Source: Planctomycetota bacterium
Lineage (GTDB): Bacteria > Planctomycetota > Phycisphaerae > WQYP01
Reading direction: 5' to 3'
Assembly: GCA_021785155.1 (NCBI GenBank)
Contig: JAJYGE010000537.1
Location: forward strand, 1-34,174
DNA length: 34,174 bases
Below, in pieces: positions 1-7,989 of the stretch; position 1 is the first letter of the stretch, and each line of letters begins with the position of its first letter. Both the position numbers and the translations under genes were made by a program. The notes under the pieces are model-generated. The model did no database searches, had not been told where the DNA came from, and saw only the letters and a list, made by a program, of their open reading frames with translations.

Positions 1-37
1 ATTTATCACATAGCGTGGCCGGATTCATTGACCAATG

Positions 38-71
38 AAAAGTGGTGGGCACGGGAAACCATGCCCACCAC
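38..71 (-). terminator. Rho-independent terminator of the first PEP-CTERM gene
   Basis: A perfect 10-bp inverted repeat (42-51 with 62-71, arm GTGGTGGGCA) has a 10-base loop. Read on the minus strand it is followed directly by TTTT (38-41). It lies 30 bases past the stop of the minus-strand gene at 101. The plus strand also has a T-rich stretch after the stem, so it could work in both directions. Confidence 0.75.
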
Positions 72-100
72 GATATTGTGTTTTTTATGATCCTGAAAAC

Positions 101-913
101 TTAAGCCTTCGCTGCCGCACTTCGGCGGCGGATCGCCATTACAGCCAATCCAATGCCGCCCGCGAGCACAAGGCCAAACGATGCGGGGATCGGAACCGCC
201 GCAGATACAATCGACAGGTTCGTAAACTGCACGTCACTGTTGGAGCCACCGTTGTTGTCAAAGAAGTTCAACCGCGCTATGCCGCCGGTGGCATCGGAAA
301 TGGTGCCGGAATGGGCCAGCGTGTTGTTCACGTAGAAATTATACGTTGTGGTACTTGTCAGTGTAATCGCCATCAGATCAACGCTTTGATAGTTGTACGG
401 CACACCAATCCCCGATGTCGTGCCGCTCGCGTCCGCAATAAATCCCTCGGTTGCGCTATTGCCGTCTTGGTAATAGGTAAGTAATCCGGTGCCGCCGGAA
501 TCGGCGAGGAAGAATCCGACTGACGCGCCTGTCTGGGCATTGTTGAGAACCAGATCAAACGAGAGAGTTTCACCGCTTGACAGCACGCTGTCTAACGAAC
601 GAGTCGCAGTGGTTTGGTTGCCGCCGGGGTTATATATGTCAAACCACGGCGTTGTACTGCTCCAATTGTCGCCGCTAATGAAGTTACTACCAGAGTTGTT
701 GACCACGGACCACGCTCCAAATCCCGATCCCCCGTTCTCGCCGCCGAACGATGTGTTCACGGCGTACGGTGCGTTCCCCGCGTTATCCGTCGCCACCAGT
801 GCGGCGCGCGTGGTTTGGCTGATACCGGCGATGGCGAGTGCGGCCAGCGTGGATAACGCCAGGAGTCTGGAGGCTCCTAATTTCTTTCCATAGACTTCTT
901 GTAACATACCCAT
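101..913 (-). CDS. PEP-CTERM (VPIPA-type) surface protein, paralogue 1
   Basis: Secreted protein of about 270 residues with a hydrophobic N-terminal signal segment (LLALSTLAALAIAG) and a C-terminal sorting signal: VPIPA, a hydrophobic helix and an RRR cluster. This architecture is typical of proteins processed by exosortase and held at the envelope. The motif is PIP rather than the usual PEP, a variant to note. The mature start (TDNAGN...Y...GGSGFGAW) is shared with the proteins at 12203-13249 and 10956-12044, so the three are paralogues; I do not recognise a catalytic domain. An ATG at 928 also opens the frame, but the ATG at 913 has GGGAG (922-926) 8 bases upstream and is preferred. Expression probably comes from the promoter at 1126-1154, with AACCGG-type operators at 983-990 and in the promoter spacer. 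Confidence 0.85.
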   Translation of the reverse strand: MGMLQEVYGKKLGASRLLALSTLAALAIAGISQTTRAALVATDNAGNAPYAVNTSFGGENGGSGFGAWSVVNNSGSNFISGDNWSSTTPWFDIYNPGGNQTTATRSLDSVLSSGETLSFDLVLNNAQTGASVGFFLADSGGTGLLTYYQDGNSATEGFIADASGTTSGIGVPYNYQSVDLMAITLTSTTTYNFYVNNTLAHSGTISDATGGIARLNFFDNNGGSNSDVQFTNLSIVSAAVPIPASFGLVLAGGIGLAVMAIRRRSAAAKA

Positions 914-979
914 AACCATGTCTCCCATAAAAAGGAACTAACAAAGCGGTAGACACCCGCTTTAATGTCGCAGAATCAA

Positions 980-993
980 TTCAACCGGTTAAC
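980..993. promoter_or_regulatory. LacI-type operator candidate in the leader of paralogue 1
   Basis: The sequence TTCAACCGGTTAAC has a perfect 8-bp palindromic core, AACCGGTT (983-990), with a central CG as in many LacI-family operators. It lies between the promoter at 1126-1154 and the start codon at 913, so it would be in the leader. The same core occurs in the promoter of the paralogue at 12203-13249. No binding evidence is available. Confidence 0.55.
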
Positions 994-1125
994 TTAATTC
1001 TCCAAAAAAGATCCGTTTCCTGACCGCAAAATGGTCCGGCGAACGGATATTAATTAACGGCGAAGAGCCTGGAAATAGACTACTTCCATGCAATGGCATT
1101 GATTCGGCCCTCATTGCATGTTAAT

Positions 1126-1154
1126 AAGATAAACCGGATAACATTTCTTGTCAA
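1126..1154 (-). promoter_or_regulatory. Promoter of paralogue 1 with operator in the spacer
   Basis: On the minus strand, TTGACA (1149-1154) and TATCTT (1126-1131) are separated by 17 bases. The spacer holds ATCCGGTTTAT, a degenerate version of the AACCGGTT operator core. Transcription would start near 1118 and run into the PEP-CTERM gene at 913, giving a leader of about 200 bases. A repressor bound in the spacer would block RNA polymerase. Confidence 0.6.
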
Positions 1155-1304
1155 GCATCATGACGAAAAAAAACTTTTTTTAATTACGCGGCGTTTCGCG
1201 GATTCAAATCGCCAATACGCCTCGGAGCTACAACTTATATATATTCATAAATAGGAAATATAGCCAATATGCGGACACAATATCCTCTGCGAGAATGTGC
1301 CCGC

Positions 1305-1332
1305 TTGACATTGTTGAACGATTTGTTAAACT
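1305..1332 (+). promoter_or_regulatory. Promoter of the LacI-family regulator gene
   Basis: TTGACA (1305-1310), a 16-base spacer and TAAACT (1327-1332) lie about 65 bases before the regulator start at 1399. The -35, spacer length and -10 are the same as in the minus-strand promoter at 13309-13336. The half sites TTGAAC and TTAAAC are present but separated by about 7 bases instead of forming the compact palindrome, so autoregulation is possible but not clear. Confidence 0.55.
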
Positions 1333-1398
1333 GATTAAGCAGTAGCGACTGGACGCGGAATCATAACTTTGAGACTGGAGATGGGTAAGGACTTGGGC

Positions 1399-2526
1399 AT
1401 GGCCGAAACGGCAGATCAAAACACATCGCCAACAGATCGCCACAGAGCTGAATTAGGCAGCTTGGATGGCGAACCGGTGACTATTAAGTTCGATGCCGCA
1501 CCTAAGCCGCCCCAACGTGTGCGCATCCGGGACGTGGCCAAGGAGGCGGGGGTATCCGTAGCTACAGTATCCATGGTGCTTAACGAAAATCCGCGTATCA
1601 GCCGGGCGACGCACATCAGTGTGCAGCGGGTTATTGATAATATGGGTTATCGGCCCAATCGGTTGGCACAAGGTCTTTCCAGCCGGTATACCCGTGCGTT
1701 GGCGGTCATGTTGCCACCGCTCCGGCACGCCTTTGCCGATGCGTACTTTGGTGAGCTGGTCAGTGGAATCGCCGACCGGGCGGGCAAACTGGGTCACAAA
1801 CTCTTAATTGAACAGGCCAAGCCACAATTCATTAAAGAAGCCAAGCATATAGAACTCTACGAGCGCCGATTTGTCGATGGGGTGTTGTGCCTGGGATTTA
1901 ATGAAAAACATACATTTCTTACGGATCTGCGGCAATATCCGATGATTCTGGTGGATAACCGTTTCAGTGATGGTTCTCTGGATTACATCCATTCCGACTA
2001 TCGCATGGGGGCCAAGCAGGCCATGAACTGTTTACTGCAACTGGGCCACCGCAATATCGGCATGATTTATGCGGCACCGGAAAGTCCCACCGCGCGTGAT
2101 GTGATGGATGTTTATACCGCGGAATTGCGTAACGCGGGTATTGATCTTGAAGAATCCTGGATGGCCGATGGATGTTTTACGGATGAAGGTGGTGCGGCGG
2201 CGGCGCAGTTGCTGGTCTCGCGGAACAAGGATATTACCGCCCTGTTGTGCGGCAATGACAAAATGGCATTGGGGGCCACACGTTATCTTGTGGAGCACGG
2301 ATATAAAGTGCCGCAGGATATTTCCGTTGTTGGCTTTGATGATCTGCAGCACCTGGCATACGCCAATCCCAGTTTAACCACGGTACATCTGCCCCTCTAT
2401 GAACTTGGCGTGACTGCGTGTGAACGCCTCGTTGCCCGAATCCGCGGCAAGGTGGACCATATTGCGGAGGTGCTGCCCACCCATCTGGTGTTGCGTGAGT
2501 CGACCAGTATTGTGCGAACCCGATAA
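1399..2526 (+). CDS. LacI-family transcriptional regulator
   Basis: DNA-binding sugar-responsive regulator of about 375 residues. After a 40-residue N-terminal extension, residues 43-92 form the LacI helix-turn-helix and hinge (IRDVAKEAGVSVATVS, then GYRPNRLAQGL). The rest is a periplasmic-binding-protein-like effector domain, ending in the characteristic VVGFDDL and LTTVHLPL segments. The frame opens earlier at a TTG (1369) and an ATG (1381), but the ATG at 1399 has AAGGA 7 bases upstream and is preferred. The gene precedes a secreted amylase and is divergent from a PEP-CTERM gene with operator-like sites. A role in controlling alpha-glucan use and the PEP-CTERM genes is inferred; the ligand is unknown. 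Confidence 0.95.
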   Translation: MAETADQNTSPTDRHRAELGSLDGEPVTIKFDAAPKPPQRVRIRDVAKEAGVSVATVSMVLNENPRISRATHISVQRVIDNMGYRPNRLAQGLSSRYTRALAVMLPPLRHAFADAYFGELVSGIADRAGKLGHKLLIEQAKPQFIKEAKHIELYERRFVDGVLCLGFNEKHTFLTDLRQYPMILVDNRFSDGSLDYIHSDYRMGAKQAMNCLLQLGHRNIGMIYAAPESPTARDVMDVYTAELRNAGIDLEESWMADGCFTDEGGAAAAQLLVSRNKDITALLCGNDKMALGATRYLVEHGYKVPQDISVVGFDDLQHLAYANPSLTTVHLPLYELGVTACERLVARIRGKVDHIAEVLPTHLVLRESTSIVRTR

Positions 2527-2607
2527 TGCCCCCGGCGGCGCGTGCGTTGCCACTTCCAGGATGCCCATAGCCAGGTCGTGCGTTGTATACTTTTTTCAAC
2601 AGGAATC

Positions 2608-5172
2608 ATGAACATGATCATAAATCGCCGTTCCCTTTTGTGGCCGATCGCACATCCGAAAATCCTGGCATCGGCTCTGGTGATGGCTGGCCTGTTGCAT
2701 ATAGCCACGGGCGTTTCCCAGGCTCTGTCGGCGGCGGTGCCGCAAAAGCTGGCGATCATTCCATCCAGAGTTGACCATACATTTTTGTATCATCCTCCCG
2801 CCAATCAGCCGCAACCGCAAAGCGTCAACCTCGCCGGCGATTTTAATAACTGGTCTTCCACCTCCCTGCCCATGCGCCGCGCTGCCGATGGGGTCTGGAA
2901 AATTCGTTTAGCCCTGACTCCGGGCCTCCATGCGTACAAGTTTGTGCTCAACGGTCATCGGTGGATTCAGGATCCCGCCGCCAACCCGATGCTCAACATC
3001 AGCGATGGACAGGGAGGCGTAAATTCGCGGGTGCGCATTGCTTCACCCTGGCAAACCATGTCTGCGCCACGGGCGAACGAGATCAACGGGGAGGCGATCT
3101 CATTTCCGTCCGCGAATGTGGAAGACGTGGATGTGGTATCACGACATTATCTGCGCGTTTGCCTCATTGCGCAAAGCGGTGAACTTACCAAAGCGGTGCT
3201 GGATGTCATGCGATCCAATGGCAAACTGCGAACGTATTCCTTGCGCCCGGAAGCAACACATCTCGGCGCTACCACATGGGGAACGATGCTGGACGTTAAA
3301 ACGCCCGGACTCCACTATTATTTGACGCTTACCCATGGCACCGCCGTGCGGTTTGCCGCCGCTGGATATCTATACGATTCCGCGGCGGCTGCGCAACGGC
3401 ACAGCTACCACACCATCATGCGTTCCAACGTGGTAACACCGGGCTGGGCTAAACGGGCGATCTGGTATGAAATATTCCCGGAACGATTCCGCAACGGCAA
3501 CAAGGCCAATGATCCAAGCCCCCATATTCCGTGGCGCTGGAATTGGACCAGGCCGTATCGACCGGCCGGGGAACATGGCAACTTTTACAGCTATGTCTAT
3601 AACCGTTTTTATGGCGGTGATATTCAAGGCATCCAGGATAAGTTGCCCTATTTGCGGCGTCTGGGCGTCAACAGCCTGTATCTCACACCCGTCTTTGAAT
3701 CACCCAGTATTCATAAATATGATCCGTCGAGTTTTATCCATGTTGATGATGGTTTTGGCGTTAAAGGTTCTTTGGAGAAGTTACGCGGAGAAAACCCGCT
3801 GAACCCTAAAACCTGGCAATGGTCAGCTTCAGATAAAGTATTTTTGCGCTTTATTAAAGTGGCCCACAAGCAGGGATTCAAGGTAATTATTGATATTCCG
3901 TTTGGCCACTGTGGAAAATTTTTCGGGCCGTTTCAGAATGTTCTGAAATATGGCCGCAAATCACCTTATGCCAGTTGGTTTCAGATTATTAGTTGGGGGC
4001 CGCCGGTTAAATACAAGGCGTGGGATGGCGTGAATGGTTCCATGCCGATGTTTGCGCTAAGCAAGCGCTATGGCCTGGCCAAAGGAGTTCGCAATTATAT
4101 GTTCGCCGCGACCAAACGCTGGCTGGCCCCCAATGGCAATCCCGCCGATGGCGTAGACGGTATACGACTGGATACCGCCCCGGATGTGCCGCATGCCTTT
4201 TGGATTTCTTGGCGCAAGCTGGTTAAAAAAACCAAGCCCGATGCGGTGATTATCGGAGAGGTCTGGCCGCCTGCGCAGGCGTGGCTCAACAAAGGTAATC
4301 AGTTTGACGGCGTGATGAACTATCCATTTGCCACCATCGTCACCAATTATTTTGCCAACAATCGCGGTCCCGGGCTGCCGGGAATCGGCCCCCGGCGTTT
4401 CGGCAATCGCCTGATGCAGTTGCTCAACTACTATCCTTATCAAGTTGATCTGGATCAGATGAACATTATTGACAGCCAGGATACCGACCGGTTCGTTTCG
4501 CGTTTTATGAACCCCACGCTCGGCTTTAATGTCGATGATCGACTGCAAACCAATCCGCATTACAATACGGATGAACCGACGCCGACAGTTTATCGCCGAC
4601 TGGAGCAAACCATCGCTTTTCAAATGAGTTTTGTTGGGGCACCGTGTATCTGGTACGGCGATGAGGTGGGTATATGGGGAGCCAGCGATCCGGCGGACCG
4701 TCAACCGATGGTCTGGGCGGATATGCAACCCTACGACGCTCCGGATATTCGCGTGCATAAACGGGTACTGAAATTTTATCGACAAGCTGTCGCCATGCGA
4801 CGGCAACTCAAGGCGCTGCAACTGGGGGAGTATGGGCAATTATTGGCGCATAGCCGGCGCGACACATTTGCGTTTTATCGCAGCCTTGGCGGCCAGAATG
4901 TGTATATTGCCATCAATCGAAGCACTGACGAACAGCGGGTGCGAATTCCCATCTTCAAGCGCGATCGCGGCCATCATCTTTTGAATTATTTGAATCCCCG
5001 GCAGATGCGGCTGAAATTTCCGTCGGCGGCGGATGCCAAAGGCCGGCCCATTCTCATGAGAGCCGGGACGGGTTATTTAGCCGGTGGCCAAGCGTTAACG
5101 CTGGATATCGCTCCATGGTCCACCGTGGTCCTGGCCCGCTACGCGCCGGGCCATCCTAACAGGCCGGGCTAA
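2608..5172 (+). CDS. Secreted GH13 alpha-amylase / neopullulanase-like enzyme with CBM48-like N-terminus
   Basis: Secreted alpha-glucan hydrolase of about 854 residues. It has a hydrophobic export signal (roughly residues 17-40), a CBM48/glycogen-binding-like fold at about 70-130 (NLAGDFNNW to YKFVLNG), a further beta domain and a GH13 barrel. Predicted catalytic residues are nucleophile D522 (DGIRLDTA), acid/base E551 (IIGEVW) and D625 (DSQDTDRF). Region I is DIPFGH (D429-H434). Two usually conserved positions differ: Gly for the Asn before the region I His, and Gln for the His before the region IV Asp. The frame extends upstream to 2542, but the ATGs at 2608 and 2614, after AGGA (2601-2604), directly precede the signal peptide. 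The LacI gene ends 81 bases upstream, and the two may be cotranscribed. Exact specificity (amylase, neopullulanase or cyclomaltodextrinase) cannot be decided. Confidence 0.9.
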   Translation: MNMIINRRSLLWPIAHPKILASALVMAGLLHIATGVSQALSAAVPQKLAIIPSRVDHTFLYHPPANQPQPQSVNLAGDFNNWSSTSLPMRRAADGVWKIRLALTPGLHAYKFVLNGHRWIQDPAANPMLNISDGQGGVNSRVRIASPWQTMSAPRANEINGEAISFPSANVEDVDVVSRHYLRVCLIAQSGELTKAVLDVMRSNGKLRTYSLRPEATHLGATTWGTMLDVKTPGLHYYLTLTHGTAVRFAAAGYLYDSAAAAQRHSYHTIMRSNVVTPGWAKRAIWYEIFPERFRNGNKANDPSPHIPWRWNWTRPYRPAGEHGNFYSYVYNRFYGGDIQGIQDKLPYLRRLGVNSLYLTPVFESPSIHKYDPSSFIHVDDGFGVKGSLEKLRGENPLNPKTWQWSASDKVFLRFIKVAHKQGFKVIIDIPFGHCGKFFGPFQNVLKYGRKSPYASWFQIISWGPPVKYKAWDGVNGSMPMFALSKRYGLAKGVRNYMFAATKRWLAPNGNPADGVDGIRLDTAPDVPHAFWISWRKLVKKTKPDAVIIGEVWPPAQAWLNKGNQFDGVMNYPFATIVTNYFANNRGPGLPGIGPRRFGNRLMQLLNYYPYQVDLDQMNIIDSQDTDRFVSRFMNPTLGFNVDDRLQTNPHYNTDEPTPTVYRRLEQTIAFQMSFVGAPCIWYGDEVGIWGASDPADRQPMVWADMQPYDAPDIRVHKRVLKFYRQAVAMRRQLKALQLGEYGQLLAHSRRDTFAFYRSLGGQNVYIAINRSTDEQRVRIPIFKRDRGHHLLNYLNPRQMRLKFPSAADAKGRPILMRAGTGYLAGGQALTLDIAPWSTVVLARYAPGHPNRPG

Positions 5173-5185
5173 AAGTACCAACGAG

Positions 5186-5209
5186 TGACGCGGCACAGCC
5201 CTCGCGTCA
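5186..5209 (+). terminator. Weak terminator-like hairpin after the GH13 gene
   Basis: TGACGCG (5186-5192) and CGCGTCA (5203-5209) form a 7-bp stem 14 bases after the amylase stop. There is no U-tract, so intrinsic termination is uncertain. I see nothing else in the remaining 137 bases before the convergent gene ending at 5347. Confidence 0.3.
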
Positions 5210-5346
5210 TTAACGATTGCATCTCTATGAGGTGGCCCGTCCGGGAACACGAAAGCGCTCTGTGCGAAAGCGAAAGGTGGCCTGCAATAAAATATCCACC
5301 ATCCGCGCTGTTACATGGCTCGGAATTATGGCCGCGTGGTCACGGG

Positions 5347-6507
5347 CTATTCAAGTTCGGCCACGGGCACGGCTCGGATCTTGTCCGCGATGGGAAAGCT
5401 GTGCGGGGTACGACAGACGATCGATCCCGTGGCGGCATTGAGCGGGCCCAATAACCCGCGCACGAAATTCAGATTTACCGCGTCTGACGGTGCCGGCAAT
5501 TCGGTCCATTTTGCCTCCACAAGTTCCAGCCGTCCGCCAACATCCATGACAAAATCCACCTCACGGGTACGATCCCGCCAGAAGAACAGACCCTCCCCGT
5601 GACCGCGACTCCACCCGCGGTGCCGCAACTGGGCGAAAACAAAAGTTTCCCAGATAGCACCGACAGCCGGCGCTTGCCGAAGGTCTTTCTCGGAACGGAT
5701 ATTTAATAAAGCACATAGCAGACCGGTGTCGGCCAGGTACAGTTTAGGGCTTTTCACGATTGAGCGAGTACGGTTGGAAAACCACGGTTCGAGTAACCGA
5801 ACTTGGCCGGAGGCCTCCAACATGGACAGCCATTGATTAGCGGTGGAAGGCGCAATGCCCACATCGCGGGCGAGATCCGCTTTGTTAAGTAAATTGGCGC
5901 TGCGCAGGGCGCATGCCCGCAGAAATCGTTCGAAATCGCGCAGGCTTCCGACGTTGGCCAGCGAACGCACATCACGCTCCAGATACGTGGCCAAGTAGGA
6001 ATTATAAAAGGCGGCGGCGTCAATATGCGGGTTGGCGTAAAGTTCTGGAAATCCACCGCGAACAATAGCCGCCTCAACGGTGGTCTTTGGCCGGGCTGCG
6101 CGAATTTCGGCAAAGGAAAGTGATTCCATTTCCACAATGTCGGCACGTCCGGCGAGGGAGTCAGAAACATTTTTCATCAGAGTGAACTTTTGCGAGCCGG
6201 TAAGCAGAAATTGTCCATTGCGATCACGATCCGCATCGACCGCAACCTTGAGGTGCCTCAGCAGGGCCGGCGCATATTGCACTTCATCAATAATGACTGG
6301 TGGAGGATGGCGAAGCAGAAAGGCGGAGGGTTCCTCCTCGGCTTGGCGGGCTTCGGACGGTAGGTCCAGCGATACAAAAGCGTGGCTGGCGAAGAGCCGG
6401 CGAAAAGTTGATGTTTTGCCGGTCTGCCTGGCTCCCGTCAGCACGACCACGGGTCGCGTTTTGACGGAATGCCGCAGTCGGGGTTCGATGGTTCGGGTGA
6501 TCCACAT
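5347..6507 (-). CDS. AAA-type ATPase with DUF4143 domain
   Basis: Protein of about 386 residues of the widespread ATPase/DUF4143 family, whose cellular role is poorly known. The Walker A motif is GARQTGKT (residues 25-32) and Walker B is PVIIDEVQ. A winged-helix-like segment (LNKADLARDVGIAPSTANQW) follows, and the C-terminal part has EVDFV...ELVEAKW, which resembles the PD-(D/E)XK nuclease-like fold proposed for DUF4143. The frame opens at 6543, but the ATG at 6507 matches the usual family N-terminus (M, then R...L, shortly before Walker A); no clear ribosome binding site supports any start. It stands alone, convergent with the amylase gene. Such genes are often transferred horizontally. Confidence 0.9.
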   Translation of the reverse strand: MWITRTIEPRLRHSVKTRPVVVLTGARQTGKTSTFRRLFASHAFVSLDLPSEARQAEEEPSAFLLRHPPPVIIDEVQYAPALLRHLKVAVDADRDRNGQFLLTGSQKFTLMKNVSDSLAGRADIVEMESLSFAEIRAARPKTTVEAAIVRGGFPELYANPHIDAAAFYNSYLATYLERDVRSLANVGSLRDFERFLRACALRSANLLNKADLARDVGIAPSTANQWLSMLEASGQVRLLEPWFSNRTRSIVKSPKLYLADTGLLCALLNIRSEKDLRQAPAVGAIWETFVFAQLRHRGWSRGHGEGLFFWRDRTREVDFVMDVGGRLELVEAKWTELPAPSDAVNLNFVRGLLGPLNAATGSIVCRTPHSFPIADKIRAVPVAELE

Positions 6508-6596
6508 GGCGTTAAATATACGACGGCATCGCATATTTAGCAAGACCTGGCAGCGGTAAGATCACGTGGCTTTCCCAACTTTGTCAGAAGCGCCTG

Positions 6597-6790
6597 ATTG
6601 CGGTGCCATGCAGCACCAGCATCGCAATGCGGTGGTGGATCTGGTGATACGGACAAATAATGGCCATGCGGCTTTTGGGGGTGTTCGGGCATCCATCACC
6701 GCAGTGCGTTGCGGTGATAGAAGAACACCATAATTGTGATGGCACCTGCAGCGCAATTCTTGCCTTCATCGGGCACCCGCGTGGCCATGC
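6597..6790. repeat. Palindromic intergenic element, copy A
   Basis: This gene-free stretch is built of nested inverted repeats. ATTGCGGTGC (6597-6606) pairs in two parts with GCAC (6612-6615) and CGCAAT (6623-6628). GTGTTC (6681-6686) pairs with GAACAC (6723-6728), enclosing a perfect 9-bp stem ATCACCGCA/TGCGGTGAT (6695-6703/6710-6718). Its 3' part (CGCAATTCTTGC, then TCAT and GGCACCCGC) and a 17-base block (6619-6635) recur in the intergenic region at 32753-32892. No convincing ORF is present. It looks like a REP- or MITE-like dispersed element or a structured RNA. Confidence 0.6.
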
Positions 6791-6804
6791 GGCGGCCAGC
6801 AACG

Positions 6805-6844
6805 AAAAAAAGCGGCCATGAATATACAGTTCATGACCGCTTTT
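6805..6844 (-). terminator. Rho-independent terminator of the amylase/prepilin operon
   Basis: The arms AGCGGCCATGAA (6811-6822) and TTCATGACCGCT (6830-6841) form a stem with a 7-base loop. The single irregular pair is a G-U wobble when read on the minus strand but a C-A mismatch on the plus strand, so the minus strand is the intended direction. There the stem is followed by a run of seven T (6805-6811, shared with the stem base). It lies about 45 bases past the prepilin-like gene stop at 6889. Confidence 0.85.
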
Positions 6845-6888
6845 GAAAGGTTGTTGCCCACCGCATCAAAGGGGGTTTTATCCGCCCA

Positions 6889-7962
6889 TCAGTGGGGATC
6901 GACAAACACATTATGGAAATCGCTGGGGCTGACCGCCTCAACGTGGCCATCGACAAAAGCGACGTTGATCGTCGTGCCGTGCCGGACCCAGCCCATGTTG
7001 GGGCCGCCCGGATCGCCAACCGGTAACGGCAGAACATCCGGGGCCAGCGGAATGCGATCACGTAGTGCGGCGCTATCCGCAATCGCCTGTAACGTCTCCA
7101 CGTTAACGCTGGCAGGCAAGCCGGCAGCGTAGGTGTAGGCGGTAGTGTAATACGTTTCATCGCAATAAAACAATCCGTTACCGCCCTGTGCGTCCAAGCC
7201 ACCTGGATTGGGCCGCACGCCGCAATCACCAAACATCAGCGTGGCGGCGGGATTAGCAACAGCCGAGAGCTTGCAGCCAGCGGACCCGACCGGTGCGCTG
7301 GAAGAATTGGCACCTGAGGCAATCTGGAAAGCCCAGTTGGCATTGAACGCCGCATACTGGCCATTGTAATTGGCTGACGCAATGTCAGCATTAATTCCGT
7401 AGGATACCGGATAATAGCCTTGGAAGGCACCGGCGTAACCGGGCGGGGTGGGCTGGGTGTTACCATTCTGGCCGGTCTCCACGTTGTTAAAGAGTTGATA
7501 TCCGGGATATTGGTCATTGAGTGTCGGGTCACTGGGGCACAAAAACACCTTAGTCCCTTCACCGTTGACACCAAAATTCATGAACGTCTGATTTTCCTGG
7601 CCGCCGAGGTAAGGTACCAGAGCGCTGGCCCAATCTTTCAACACGGCGCTTCCCACCGGCACATATTGGTTGGTAACCGGATCATAGGTGGTGTAACGGT
7701 AGGCAAACAAGGCGTGGTTCGCATCAGGAGTTTCTGTATATTGCATGATGGAGCTGTCGGTATCCGGCTGCACCAACCCCTTGTGTTCATTGGCGAACAT
7801 GTTTTCCGCCAATCCCAACTGCCGCGCGTTAGATGCGCAAACGATGGAATCCGCCAGTTGCTTGGCTCTGGCCAGCGCCGGTAAAAGCAACGCAATCAAC
7901 AGCGCGATAATGCTGATGACCACCAACAACTCCACGAGGGTAAAACCTTTTCTCCGGTTCAT
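6889..7962 (-). CDS. Prepilin-like protein with type II secretion N-terminus and H-X9-DG motif
   Basis: Pseudopilin-like protein of 357 residues. The N-terminus [20 protein letters not shown] is a canonical type IV prepilin cleavage/methylation signal: cleavage after G, then a hydrophobic helix with E at +5. The C-terminal part has the H-X9-DG signature (H328, D338, G339) found in the large prepilin-like families of Planctomycetes and Verrucomicrobia. The start is well supported by AAGGAGG (7969-7975) 6 bases upstream. The amylase stop is 27 bases upstream, so this is the last gene of that operon; a small hairpin (7983-7998) spans the junction. Proteins of this type may form surface or secretion fibres, but this member's function is unknown. 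Its place in the amylase operon hints at assembly or secretion of the surface enzyme. Confidence 0.93.
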   Translation of the reverse strand: MNRRKGFTLVELLVVISIIALLIALLLPALARAKQLADSIVCASNARQLGLAENMFANEHKGLVQPDTDSSIMQYTETPDANHALFAYRYTTYDPVTNQYVPVGSAVLKDWASALVPYLGGQENQTFMNFGVNGEGTKVFLCPSDPTLNDQYPGYQLFNNVETGQNGNTQPTPPGYAGAFQGYYPVSYGINADIASANYNGQYAAFNANWAFQIASGANSSSAPVGSAGCKLSAVANPAATLMFGDCGVRPNPGGLDAQGGNGLFYCDETYYTTAYTYAAGLPASVNVETLQAIADSAALRDRIPLAPDVLPLPVGDPGGPNMGWVRHGTTINVAFVDGHVEAVSPSDFHNVFVDPH

Positions 7963-7989
7963 AATGAACCTCCTTCAAAAAAATGTTGA

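Noticed and set aside
4057..4839. Long minus-strand frame inside the GH13 gene
   Set aside because: It is the antisense shadow of a gene with clear catalytic motifs.
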